Source of the DNA: Roseomonas mucosa ATCC BAA-692 | GTDB lineage: Bacteria > Pseudomonadota > Alphaproteobacteria > Acetobacterales > Acetobacteraceae | Reading direction: 5' to 3' | DNA length: 40,142 nucleotides | Assembly: GCF_000622225.1 (NCBI RefSeq) | Contig: NZ_JHWD01000029.1 | Coordinates: 1 to 40,142, forward strand | Shown: piece by piece, positions 17,190 through 27,098 of the stretch | Numbering within the stretch: position 1 is the stretch's first letter | Layout: each line of letters starts with the position of its first letter | Program-made: the position numbers and the translations under genes | Notes under the pieces: generated by a model | Told to the model about the DNA's origin: nothing | Database searches by the model: none | The model's input: the letters and a program-made list of their open reading frames with translations, nothing else

Positions 17190-18184
17190 GCCGGCCGCGC
17201 GTCGCCTTCATCGGCACCGGGGGCACCATCTCCTCCCTCGGCAAGGGGCCGCTGGACACGGTGGACTACGGCTCCACCGGCAACATGATGGATGCCGAGG
17301 GCATCCTCGCCCGCTTCCCCGAGGTGCAGCTCGTCGCCGATGTCTTCCCGGTGCCGTTCAGCGCCGTGCCCAGCCCGAACATCCATTTCCCGGAATGGAA
17401 GGCGCTGGTCCTGCTCTGCGACAAGGTCGTGGCGGAGAATCCCGGCCTTGCCGGCATCGTCATCGGCCACGGCACCGCCTCGCTGGAGGAAACCGCCTAC
17501 GCCCTCCACCTCGCCGCCAAGGTGCCGGTGCCGATCGTGGTCACCGGCTCGCAGCGCCCGGCCTCCGCCCTGTCCACCGATGCCGGGCTGAACCTGGTGA
17601 ACGCGGTGCGGGTCGCCGCCGATCCCGGAGCGCGCGGCCTGGGCGTCATGGTCCTGCTGAACGACGAGATCCAGTGCGCGCGCGAGGTCACCAAGACCTC
17701 CACCGGCCGGATGCAGACCTTCCGCTCGCCCGATTTCGGCGTGCTGGGGCAGGCGGATGGCGACCGGGTGGTCTGGTACCGCAGGCCGCTGCGGCTCGGG
17801 GCGCCGGAAACGGTCTTCGACATCCGCCCCCTCGATTCCCTGCCGCGGGTGGATATCAGCTACGCCTATGCCGGCGCCGACGGCACGGCGGTGCGCGCCT
17901 TCCTGGCCGCCGGGGCGAAGGGCATCGTTTCCGCCGGCTTCGCCCCCGGCTTCTGCGGCCCGGGCGACCTGGAGCCGCTGAAGCAGGCGGTGAAGGACGG
18001 GGTGATCGTCATCCAGTGCAGCCGCGCCGGCTCCGGCCGCGTCTTCCCCAGCACCAAACTGAAGGAATACGGCTTCCTGACCGCCGACAACCTCAACCCG
18101 CAGAAGGCGCGCATCCTCCTCGCCATGGCGCTGACCGTGACGCAGGACCCCGCTGAAGTGGCGAGGATCTTCGCTACCTACTAA
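17186..18184 (+). CDS. Asparaginase/glutaminase-family amidohydrolase (atypical second motif)
   Basis: This 332-residue protein has the type I/II asparaginase fold. The first nucleophile is Thr14 in IGTGGTIS. The second motif is HGTASLEET at 95-103, where E. coli AnsB has HGTDTMEET: the Thr (Thr97) is kept, but the neighbouring Asp (AnsB Asp90), which helps bind and activate substrate, is Ala98. The Lys of the second triad is present (Lys170 in REVTKTSTG). No signal peptide is visible, so it is probably cytoplasmic. The ATG overlaps the hydrolase stop (ATGA). The change suggests an altered substrate, perhaps a substituted or N-acylated amide rather than free asparagine. Confidence 0.85.
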   Translation: MSRPRVAFIGTGGTISSLGKGPLDTVDYGSTGNMMDAEGILARFPEVQLVADVFPVPFSAVPSPNIHFPEWKALVLLCDKVVAENPGLAGIVIGHGTASLEETAYALHLAAKVPVPIVVTGSQRPASALSTDAGLNLVNAVRVAADPGARGLGVMVLLNDEIQCAREVTKTSTGRMQTFRSPDFGVLGQADGDRVVWYRRPLRLGAPETVFDIRPLDSLPRVDISYAYAGADGTAVRAFLAAGAKGIVSAGFAPGFCGPGDLEPLKQAVKDGVIVIQCSRAGSGRVFPSTKLKEYGFLTADNLNPQKARILLAMALTVTQDPAEVARIFATY

Positions 18185-18236
18185 CCCCGGGGTTGTGTCT
18201 TCCCGGCCTCGGCGGCTGGCCAATCCCTTGCTGCGG

Positions 18237-18266
18237 TTGAGAAAAGCGGTACGCGACAGGTATTTG
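18237..18266 (+). promoter_or_regulatory. Possible sigma-70 promoter of ftsK
   Basis: TTGAGA at 18237-18242 and TATTTG at 18261-18266 are 18 bases apart. A 6-bp stem-loop (18276-18281/18289-18294) lies between it and the ftsK ATG. The match is moderate. Confidence 0.4.
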
Positions 18267-18306
18267 CCATGCTAGGCTGAGGCAAGGTCTCAGCTTGGGT
18301 TCCCTG

Positions 18307-20997
<2,691 letters not shown>

Positions 20998-21076
20998 CGC
21001 CGATCACCCAGGGCAGGGCATGGCCGGGGACCCGCCCCCGGCCATGCCCTGCCGCAAGGAGCGGAGGAACCCCGCC

Positions 21077-21721
21077 ATGCGCCGATCCACACGCCGTGCC
21101 CTCCTGACCGCCAGCCTGCTGGCCGCCGTCCCTATCCTGCCCGTCATGGCGCAGACCGGCAGCGCCGCGCCCCGGCTGGAGCCCAGCCGCGACGTCGCGG
21201 TCACCTACCGGACCCTTGGCGGCAAGCCGGAGCCCGTCGAGGCGCAATGGCTGGCCTCCGAGCGCCTGCTGCGCCTGGAACTGCCGCGCCAGAACGGCTG
21301 GGGCGTGCTGGACCGCCGCAGCGGCCAGGCGCGGCTGGTGATGGACAAGATGCGCCTCGTCACCGAGCTTCCGGCCGAGGAGTTGCAGAAGATGGGCCTG
21401 CCCGCCGATTTCGGGCCCGGCACGCGCTTCACGCGCGAGGGGCAGGCGAAGGTCGCCGGCCTCTCCTGCACCAACTGGCGCTACGAGGAACGCGATGCCA
21501 GCGGCCGCGCCTGCCTGACGGCGGATGGCGTGCTGCTGCGCGCCGAGGGCCAGGTCCAGGGCCGTCAGGGCGGCATCGAGGCCACCAGCGTCACCTATGC
21601 CCGCCAGGACCCGGACCGCTTCCGCATCCCCGCGGGCTACCAGACCCTGCAACTGCCACAGGGCTTGCCGCCTGGCCTCGCGCAGAACCTGCTGGGCGTC
21701 ATTCCCGGCCTGAAGCGTTAG
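21077..21721 (+). CDS. Secreted protein of unknown function, DUF4412-like
   Basis: This 214-residue protein has a clear Sec signal peptide (RRALLTASLLAAVPILPVMA), with probable cleavage after residue 25. The mature domain looks like alternating beta strands (VAVTYRTLGG, AQWLASERLLRLEL, WGVLDRRSG, ARLVMDKMRLVTELP), then AGLSCTNWRYE...ACLTADGVLLRAEG with two cysteines that could pair in the periplasm. The pattern resembles DUF4412 or LolA-like curved sheets, but the LolA hallmarks were not recognised. GGAGCGGAGGAA precedes the ATG, which lies 79 bases after ftsK, so it may be co-transcribed. LolA commonly follows ftsK in alphaproteobacteria, so a distant LolA relative is possible. Confidence 0.6.
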   Translation: MRRSTRRALLTASLLAAVPILPVMAQTGSAAPRLEPSRDVAVTYRTLGGKPEPVEAQWLASERLLRLELPRQNGWGVLDRRSGQARLVMDKMRLVTELPAEELQKMGLPADFGPGTRFTREGQAKVAGLSCTNWRYEERDASGRACLTADGVLLRAEGQVQGRQGGIEATSVTYARQDPDRFRIPAGYQTLQLPQGLPPGLAQNLLGVIPGLKR

Positions 21722-21894
21722 CCTGCCGGTCGCATCCGTCGCCACCGTCGCCCGCTCGGCGGTGGAGCGAGGGAGCGCCGCCCCGGGCTTCCCCGCGCAG
21801 GCGGGGAACAGACGGGCGAAAGGTAAGGAAGCCGCAACAATCCCGGCTTCCCCATGGCGGGCCATGGACATCCCCGGACGCGGCAGCCGCAAGA

Positions 21895-21945
21895 TGTCCA
21901 CCCGATGGCGCAACTCCGCCACCTTTCGCGTCAAGCGGGTGGACA
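21895..21945. promoter_or_regulatory. 10-bp inverted repeat upstream of the GGDEF-EAL promoter
   Basis: TGTCCACCCG at 21895-21904 is repeated inverted as CGGGTGGACA at 21936-21945, a perfect match with 31 bases between. It ends 13 bases before the -35 box, a position suited to an upstream regulator site. A long hairpin in a read-through transcript is the alternative. Confidence 0.5.
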
Positions 21946-21958
21946 CGACAATTTTAAG

Positions 21959-21987
21959 TTGAAATCATTGCAGTTTCTCACTATAGT
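21959..21987 (+). promoter_or_regulatory. Sigma-70 promoter of the REC-PAS-GGDEF-EAL gene
   Basis: TTGAAA at 21959-21964 and TATAGT at 21982-21987 have an exact 17-base spacer in an AT-rich patch. The predicted leader is about 65 bases. Confidence 0.75.
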
Positions 21988-22060
21988 ATAAAACATCCAG
22001 CACGAAACACGTCACTCGGGTCGATCTGGATCCAGGTCCAGATGTGGATGTATTTGGCCC

Positions 22061-24196
22061 ATGCCCGTCATTGCGATTGTCGATGATCAGAATACGAATC
22101 GGCAAGTCTTTACAATGCTGGCCAAGTCGGTCACGCGGGACACCACGGCGGAAGCCTTCGCCGACCCCAACACCGCCCTGGCCTGGATCGCGCACCACCG
22201 TCCCGACCTGATCATCACCGACTACCGCATGCCCGGCATGGATGGGGCCGACTTCACCCGCTCCGTCCGCGCCATCGCCGGCTGCGCCGCGACCCCCATC
22301 CTCGTCATCACCGCCTATGACGACCCGAATTTCCGCATCCGGGCGCTGGAGGCCGGGGCGACCGGCTTCCTGCAGACGCCGATCAAGCACGCGGAGTTCC
22401 AGAACCAGGTCCGCGACCTGCTGGACGCCGCGCGCCACCCCTTTCCGCCGGCGCCAGCCAACGACCAGATCCAGGGTGCCGCCAGGGCTCCGGGAGCGCC
22501 ACCGCAAAGGGCCGACCTGCTGGCCCAGGTCATCGACACGATGCCCGTGCTGGTCCACACCGCCGATCCGGAAGGCTATTGCCGCTTCGCCAATGCCGCC
22601 TATGCGCGCCATGTCGGCCGCGGCGTGGAGCAGTGCGCCGGGCTGCCGATGAAGGAGCTCACCGCGCGCGACCAGATCGAGCGCGACGTGCTGTTCGACC
22701 GCCTGGTCTTCGAGCGCGGCGCGCCGCTGCCGAGCTACGAGGAGAACTTCATCGACCGGGACGGCGTGCTGCGCACCCAGCTCACCACCAAGTCGCCGCT
22801 CCGCAACAGCATCGGCGAGGTGGTGAACGTGCTCACCACCTCCCTCGACATCACCGACCAGAAGAGCGCGCAGCGCCACCTGCACCACCTGGCCCGCCAC
22901 GACGTCCTGACCGACCTGCCCAACCGCTCCCTGCTGGCGCAGCGGATCGAGGAAGGGATCGAACGCGCCGCACGCTCCGGGCGCCTCTGCGCGCTGCACT
23001 TCCTCGACCTCGACCGCTTCAAGAACGTGAACGACTCGCTGGGCCACGACTTCGGCGACCAGCTGCTGATCACCGTCGCCCGCATCCTGCGCATGCATGT
23101 GGGGGAGCACGACACGGTGGCCCGCCTCGGCGGCGACGAGTTCGCCATCCTGCAGGAAGGCATCTCCGACCCTCGCGAGGCCGCGACGCTGGCGGATTCG
23201 GTCGGCCATGTCCTGGCGGAGCCGATCCAGGTGCGCGGGCACCGGGTCAACATCAGCGCCAGCATCGGCATCACCGTCTGCGGCCGCGATTCCTCGAATA
23301 TCGACGAGCTGCTGAAGAACGCCGACCTCGCCATGTACCAGGCGAAGGCCGAGGGGCGCCACGGCTACCGCTTCTTCCGCCCGGACCTGCGGCTCCGGCT
23401 GGAACAGGCGCAGTCGCTGGAGGCCGGGATCCGGGAAGGCGTCGCCAACGGCCAGTTCGTCCTGCACTACCAGCCGCAGGTCAGCCTGCATTCGGGCCAG
23501 GTGATCGGGCTGGAGGCCCTGCTGCGCTGGAACCGCCCCGGCCACGGCCTCTGCGCGCCCGCCGATTTCCTCAACGCCGCGGAAGACGGCGGGCTGATCG
23601 TGCTGCTGACCGAATGGGTGCTGAACGAGACCTGCACCCAGATCCGGCGCTGGGAGACGCAAGGCCTGCCGCCCCTGCGCGTCGCGATCAACGTCTCGCC
23701 CAACCAGTTCCGCCGGCAGGACGTGCACCGCATGGTGATGCAGGCCACCCAGGCCGCCGGCATCGACCCGTCGCGGCTGGAACTGGAACTGACCGAGGGC
23801 GTGGTGATGGACCGCAGCGCCAGCACCGCCCAGACCCTCGACGCGCTCCGCCGAGACGGCGTCAGCGTCGCGCTGGACGATTTCGGCACCGGCTTCTCCT
23901 GCCTGGACTACCTGCGCCACTTCCGGGTCAACCGGATCAAGATCGACCGCTCCTTCATCCAGAACCTGCCGCAGAAGCGCGAGGACGCCGCCATCGTGTG
24001 CGCCATCATCGGCCTCGCACGCGGCCTGGGCGTCACCACGGTGGCGGAAGGGGTGGAGAATCCGGAAATCCTCGACCGCCTGCGCCAGGAAGGCTGCGAC
24101 GAGGCCCAGGGCTTCTACCTGGGCCGCCCCGTGCCGGCTGGCGAATGGGAAACCTGGTTCCGCCGCCTGCCCTCGTTGCGCCACCCCCTGCTCTGA
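22061..24196 (+). CDS. Response regulator with REC, PAS, GGDEF and EAL domains (cyclic-di-GMP turnover)
   Basis: This 711-residue protein carries four domains. The receiver (1-120) has Asp8/Asp9, phospho-acceptor Asp54 (IITDYRMPG), Thr84 and Lys109. A PAS domain (about 155-275) has the usual NAAYARHVG and FIDRDGVLRTQ strands. The GGDEF domain (about 280-440) has an intact GGDEF at 357-361 but no RxxD inhibitory site in front of it. The EAL domain (about 455-700) has EALLRW at 485-490, LELTEG, DDFGTGFS, KIDRSFI and AEGVE, the full phosphodiesterase set. Either activity is therefore possible. There is no histidine kinase next to it, so its phospho-donor is elsewhere. The N-terminal codons use more A/T than the rest. 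It is convergent with the mrp operon. Confidence 0.93.
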   Translation: MPVIAIVDDQNTNRQVFTMLAKSVTRDTTAEAFADPNTALAWIAHHRPDLIITDYRMPGMDGADFTRSVRAIAGCAATPILVITAYDDPNFRIRALEAGATGFLQTPIKHAEFQNQVRDLLDAARHPFPPAPANDQIQGAARAPGAPPQRADLLAQVIDTMPVLVHTADPEGYCRFANAAYARHVGRGVEQCAGLPMKELTARDQIERDVLFDRLVFERGAPLPSYEENFIDRDGVLRTQLTTKSPLRNSIGEVVNVLTTSLDITDQKSAQRHLHHLARHDVLTDLPNRSLLAQRIEEGIERAARSGRLCALHFLDLDRFKNVNDSLGHDFGDQLLITVARILRMHVGEHDTVARLGGDEFAILQEGISDPREAATLADSVGHVLAEPIQVRGHRVNISASIGITVCGRDSSNIDELLKNADLAMYQAKAEGRHGYRFFRPDLRLRLEQAQSLEAGIREGVANGQFVLHYQPQVSLHSGQVIGLEALLRWNRPGHGLCAPADFLNAAEDGGLIVLLTEWVLNETCTQIRRWETQGLPPLRVAINVSPNQFRRQDVHRMVMQATQAAGIDPSRLELELTEGVVMDRSASTAQTLDALRRDGVSVALDDFGTGFSCLDYLRHFRVNRIKIDRSFIQNLPQKREDAAIVCAIIGLARGLGVTTVAEGVENPEILDRLRQEGCDEAQGFYLGRPVPAGEWETWFRRLPSLRHPLL

Positions 24197-24212
24197 GGGG
24201 CTTCCCCAGGGA

Positions 24213-24241
24213 CAGCGCGACGCCAAAGCCGTGAAGCGCGG
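24213..24241. repeat. 29-nt shared motif, copy B
   Basis: It matches 4114-4142 at 23 of 29 positions, with a shared 13-nt core CCGTGAAGCGCGG and only transitions elsewhere. It lies between two convergent genes, 12 bases past the mrpG stop, behind a small GGGG-CTT-CCCC hairpin. It may be a short interspersed repeat or part of a terminator. Confidence 0.4.
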
Positions 24242-24253
24242 CCGGCGCCCCGA

Positions 24254-24604
24254 TCAGCCGCGCAGGCGTTCCTCCAGCGGCGCCTTCTGCCGTTCCACCA
24301 CTTCCGCCAGCGGGTCCTCGCCCTTCAGCCCGCGCAGTGTCGCGCCGGACATGTAGGCGGCGCGGCCGAGAAGCTGTGCCGCGACCGGCAGGGTGAGCAG
24401 CAGGAAGAGGATCGTCAGCACGCCGGTCGGCAGCTTCACGGCATCGCCCGCCAGCAGCGCGCCGACCAGCACCAGCATGGTGCCCAGCGTGCCGGCCTTG
24501 GTGCCGGCATGCATGCGCTGGAAGGCATCGGGCAGGCGCACCACGCCGATGGCGGCGATGCAGAGGAAGGCCGTGCCCAGGATCATCAGGATGGCGGCGA
24601 TCAT
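24254..24604 (-). CDS. mrpG: Mrp Na+/H+ antiporter subunit G
   Basis: This 116-residue subunit has three membrane segments (ILMILGTAFLCIAAIGVVRL at the start, then LGTMLVLVGALLAGDAV and GVLTILFLLLTLPVAAQLLG) and the family motif RLPDAFQRMHAGTKAGTLG. It ends with a short charged tail. It is the last gene of the operon; its ATG overlaps the mrpF stop (ATGA). Confidence 0.92.
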   Translation of the reverse strand: MIAAILMILGTAFLCIAAIGVVRLPDAFQRMHAGTKAGTLGTMLVLVGALLAGDAVKLPTGVLTILFLLLTLPVAAQLLGRAAYMSGATLRGLKGEDPLAEVVERQKAPLEERLRG

Positions 24605-24882
24605 CGCTGGCTTCCCTTGCGTTCCAGGAAGGCGGCGAAGGCGCAGGTGGCGACGAAGTTCACCAGCGCGATCACCAGCCCGACATCGAGGAAGGCGCTG
24701 CGCCCGGTGGCCAGGGCCGTCATGGCGGCAAAGGCCACGGCGACGGCGGTGAGCATGTCCAGCGCCACGAAACGGTCGGCGAAGCCCGGTCCCGCGATCA
24801 TGCGATAGGCAGCGAGGCCCAGCGGCAGCACCAGGACGAAAGCCAGCAGCCCGGCGAGGGTCTCGATCCCGTCCATGCTCAT
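24601..24882 (-). CDS. mrpF: Mrp Na+/H+ antiporter subunit F
   Basis: This 93-residue subunit has three membrane helices. It contains YRMIAGPGFADRFVALDMLT, the MrpF hallmark with the conserved Asp in GP-x-x-x-DR-x-x-A-x-D. The ATG at 24882 overlaps the mrpE stop; a second ATG two codons later is an alternative. The open frame continues upstream in antisense-like phase with mrpE and should not be counted. Confidence 0.92.
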   Translation of the reverse strand: MSMDGIETLAGLLAFVLVLPLGLAAYRMIAGPGFADRFVALDMLTAVAVAFAAMTALATGRSAFLDVGLVIALVNFVATCAFAAFLERKGSQR

Positions 24883-25229
24883 CGTCCCCCCTCCATCATC
24901 AGGATCCAGCGCTCGTAGAGGCGCTTGAACTGCGCGATGACCTCCTCGTCCCTCCGCGCGTCCAGCACATGCACGTAGAAGCGCCGTAGGTCGTCCGAGA
25001 CGTGCAGGCAGGTGGAGCCCGGCGTCAGCGAGACGCAATAGGCGAAGAGCGCCACGCCCCAGCGCGTGCGCGCCTCCACCGGCACCACCACGATGGCCGG
25101 CAGCGGCTGGGCATAGGGCGAGAGCACGATGCGCGCCACGGAGAGGGAGGAGGCCACCAGGTCCCACAGGAAGGTGGCGACCAGGCAGAGCAGCGCCCAG
25201 AGGCGGAGGGGCAGGCGAAGCAGGCTCAT
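24879..25229 (-). CDS. mrpE: Mrp Na+/H+ antiporter subunit E
   Basis: At 116 residues it is shorter than the usual MrpE of about 160. One or two hydrophobic segments at the N-terminus (LWALLCLVATFLWDLVASSL) are followed by the conserved cytoplasmic part VVVPVEARTRWGVALFAYCVSLTPGSTCLHV and FYVHVLDARR. The missing portion corresponds to the extra N-terminal membrane helices. Both ends overlap neighbours in ATGA form, so the start is well fixed. Confidence 0.88.
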   Translation of the reverse strand: MSLLRLPLRLWALLCLVATFLWDLVASSLSVARIVLSPYAQPLPAIVVVPVEARTRWGVALFAYCVSLTPGSTCLHVSDDLRRFYVHVLDARRDEEVIAQFKRLYERWILMMEGGR

Positions 25230-26728
25230 GCGCCGCCTCCCGCCGGCGCCGCCCCTGGCACCATCCCACGGGCCGCCTCGCGCGCGAAGGCGCTGAGCGG
25301 CTCCACCCCGATTCCCATGGCGAGGATCAGGAAGGCCAGGATGCCCATGGCCGCCAGCATCGCGGGCGGCACGCGACGCGGCGCGCGGCCGCTGCCGGGC
25401 GCCTTCCAGAAGGCCTCCACCCAGATCTGGCTCATGGAATAGACGGTGACGAAGCCGGTCGCGAGCAGGACCAGCGCCAGCAAGGCGCCGCCCGACAGGA
25501 AACCCGCCTGCACCAGCACGAACTTGCCCCAGAAGCCGGAGAAGGGCGGAATCCCGGCCAGCGACAGGGCCGGGACGGCGAAATACACGGCCAGCATCGG
25601 CTGCCGCTTCATCAGCCCGCCGCAGCGGTTCAGGTCGGTGCTGCCATTGGCCCGCGCGATGGCCCCGGCGGCGAAGAACAGGCTCGTCGTCACCAGGATG
25701 GAATGCAGCATGTAGAGGATGGCGGCGGCGAGCCCCGCCAGGCTGGCCAGCGCCAGCCCCATCATCATCGTGCCGATCGAGGCGACGATCTGGAAGGCCA
25801 GGATGCGCCGCGTGTCCTCCTGCGCCATGGCGCCCAGCACGCCCAGCACCATGGTCGCCGCCGCCAGCAGCCCCAGCATGGGCGCGAGGCCCGGGATGAC
25901 CGGCGCCGTGCCCAGTCCGAAGACCAGCACCAGCACGCGCAGGCAGGCATAGAAGCCGACCTTGGTCAGCAGCCCGGCCATGCCCGCCAGCACCGTCATC
26001 GGCGCGGTGGGATAGGCCGCCGGCAGCCAGGAGAAGAAGGGAAAGAGCCCCGCCTTCAGCCCGAAGCCGGACAGCAGCAGGAAGGCGGAGGCCACCAGCG
26101 CCAGGCTCGGCGCGCGGCCGTTCAGGGCGCGGGACAGGTCGGCCATGTTCAGCGTCCCCGCCTCGCCGAAGAGCAGCGCGATGCCGAGCAGCATGAAGGC
26201 CGCGCCCAGCATGCTCAGCGCGGCATAGCGGATAGCCCCGTCGATCTGCGCCCGCCGCCGGTCGAGCACGGTGAGGCCCAACGCCGTCACCAGCATCAGC
26301 TCGAACCAGACATAGAGGTTGAACAGGTCGCCGGTCAGGAAGGCGCCGTTCACCGCCGCCAGCATGGCCAGGAACAGCGCGTCGAAGCCGCTGGCGCGGC
26401 GGCGCGGCCCGATATCCGCCCGGGCATAGATGGCCACCACCAGCCCGACGATGCCCGTGAAGACGGACAGCATCGCCCCCAGCCGGTCGGCGGTGAAGCT
26501 CACGCCGAAGGAGCGCGGCCAGCCGCCGAAGCCGACCGTCAGCGGCCCGTTCTGCGACACCTCGGCCAGCAGGCCGAGCGAGGCGGCGAGCATCAGCCCG
26601 GTGGCCGCCTCCATCGTGGCGCGCTGCCAGTCCGGGCGGTGGCGCAGCACGGCGCAGAGCGCCGCGGCCAGCAGCGTGCCCACCACCGGCCAGAGCAGGA
26701 GGATGCCGGGAACGAGGTCAGCGCGCAT
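25226..26728 (-). CDS. mrpD: Mrp Na+/H+ antiporter subunit D
   Basis: This 500-residue, roughly 14-helix protein is related to complex I subunits ND2/ND4. Visible motifs include FLTGDLFNLYVWFELMLVTALGL (conserved Glu in helix 5), FPFFSWLPAAYPTAPMTVLAG with the lysine-bearing segment FGLKAG before it, and GIPPFSGFWGKFVLVQAGF. These are the proton-path residues of the Mrp and complex I family. Its stop overlaps mrpE, and its start overlaps mrpC by 11 bases. Confidence 0.94.
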   Translation of the reverse strand: MRADLVPGILLLWPVVGTLLAAALCAVLRHRPDWQRATMEAATGLMLAASLGLLAEVSQNGPLTVGFGGWPRSFGVSFTADRLGAMLSVFTGIVGLVVAIYARADIGPRRRASGFDALFLAMLAAVNGAFLTGDLFNLYVWFELMLVTALGLTVLDRRRAQIDGAIRYAALSMLGAAFMLLGIALLFGEAGTLNMADLSRALNGRAPSLALVASAFLLLSGFGLKAGLFPFFSWLPAAYPTAPMTVLAGMAGLLTKVGFYACLRVLVLVFGLGTAPVIPGLAPMLGLLAAATMVLGVLGAMAQEDTRRILAFQIVASIGTMMMGLALASLAGLAAAILYMLHSILVTTSLFFAAGAIARANGSTDLNRCGGLMKRQPMLAVYFAVPALSLAGIPPFSGFWGKFVLVQAGFLSGGALLALVLLATGFVTVYSMSQIWVEAFWKAPGSGRAPRRVPPAMLAAMGILAFLILAMGIGVEPLSAFAREAARGMVPGAAPAGGGA

Positions 26729-27098
26729 CGGCGTCCTCCTCGTCCTCGGGGAAGGGGGGCTCGGCGGCGGCGATCCGGGCGCCGTTGATCGTGCCCTCGC
26801 CGCGCCAAGCGCGCAGCACCAGCGTCATCAGCACCACGGTCAGGGCGAAGCCGATCACGATGGCGGTCAGCACCAGCGCCTGGGGCAGGGGATCGGCGGA
26901 CAGCCCCAGCACCTTCTCCCCATCGGGGATCAGCGGCGGCTGGTCCGAGCGCAGCCGCCCGGTCATGAACAGCACGAGGTTCACCGCCGTGGACAGCAGC
27001 GCCAGCCCCAGGGCCAGCCGCGCCAGGTTGCGCGACAGCGCCATGTAGAGGCCGCATCCGGCCAGGGCGGCGGCCACGAAGGCGGTCAGCAGGTTCAT
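26718..27098 (-). CDS. mrpC: Mrp Na+/H+ antiporter subunit C
   Basis: This 126-residue protein has three helices and is the NuoK homologue: GLYMALSRNLARLALGLALLSTAVNLVLF and DPLPQALVLTAIVIGFALTVVLM are the family's conserved second and third helices. An acidic tail (PFPEDEEDADAR) follows. It overlaps both neighbours (4 bases with mrpA, 11 with mrpD), as expected of a tightly coupled operon. Confidence 0.93.
   Translation of the reverse strand: MNLLTAFVAAALAGCGLYMALSRNLARLALGLALLSTAVNLVLFMTGRLRSDQPPLIPDGEKVLGLSADPLPQALVLTAIVIGFALTVVLMTLVLRAWRGEGTINGARIAAAEPPFPEDEEDADAR

Larger units (their letters stand above)
21722..22060. other. Intergenic region with hairpins and an AT-rich promoter
   Basis: No gene was found. 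It contains a stem-loop at 21789-21808 (TTCCCCGC, loop GCAG, GCGGGGAA, 8 bp), which may end the ftsK transcript although no T-run follows. A second stem-loop lies at 21827-21834/21844-21851 (GGAAGCCG/CGGCTTCC). Beyond these are a long-spaced inverted repeat and a sigma-70 promoter, annotated separately. From about 21945 to 22060 the base composition drops sharply towards A+T. Confidence 0.6.

Noticed and set aside
18183-18194. Palindrome AACCCCGGGGTT after the asparaginase gene as a terminator
   Set aside because: It has no loop and no T-run, so only about four base pairs could form in RNA.
21077-21721. LolA outer-membrane lipoprotein carrier
   Set aside because: Position after ftsK fits, but the LolA sequence hallmarks were not recognised, so it was left as a DUF4412-like secreted protein.
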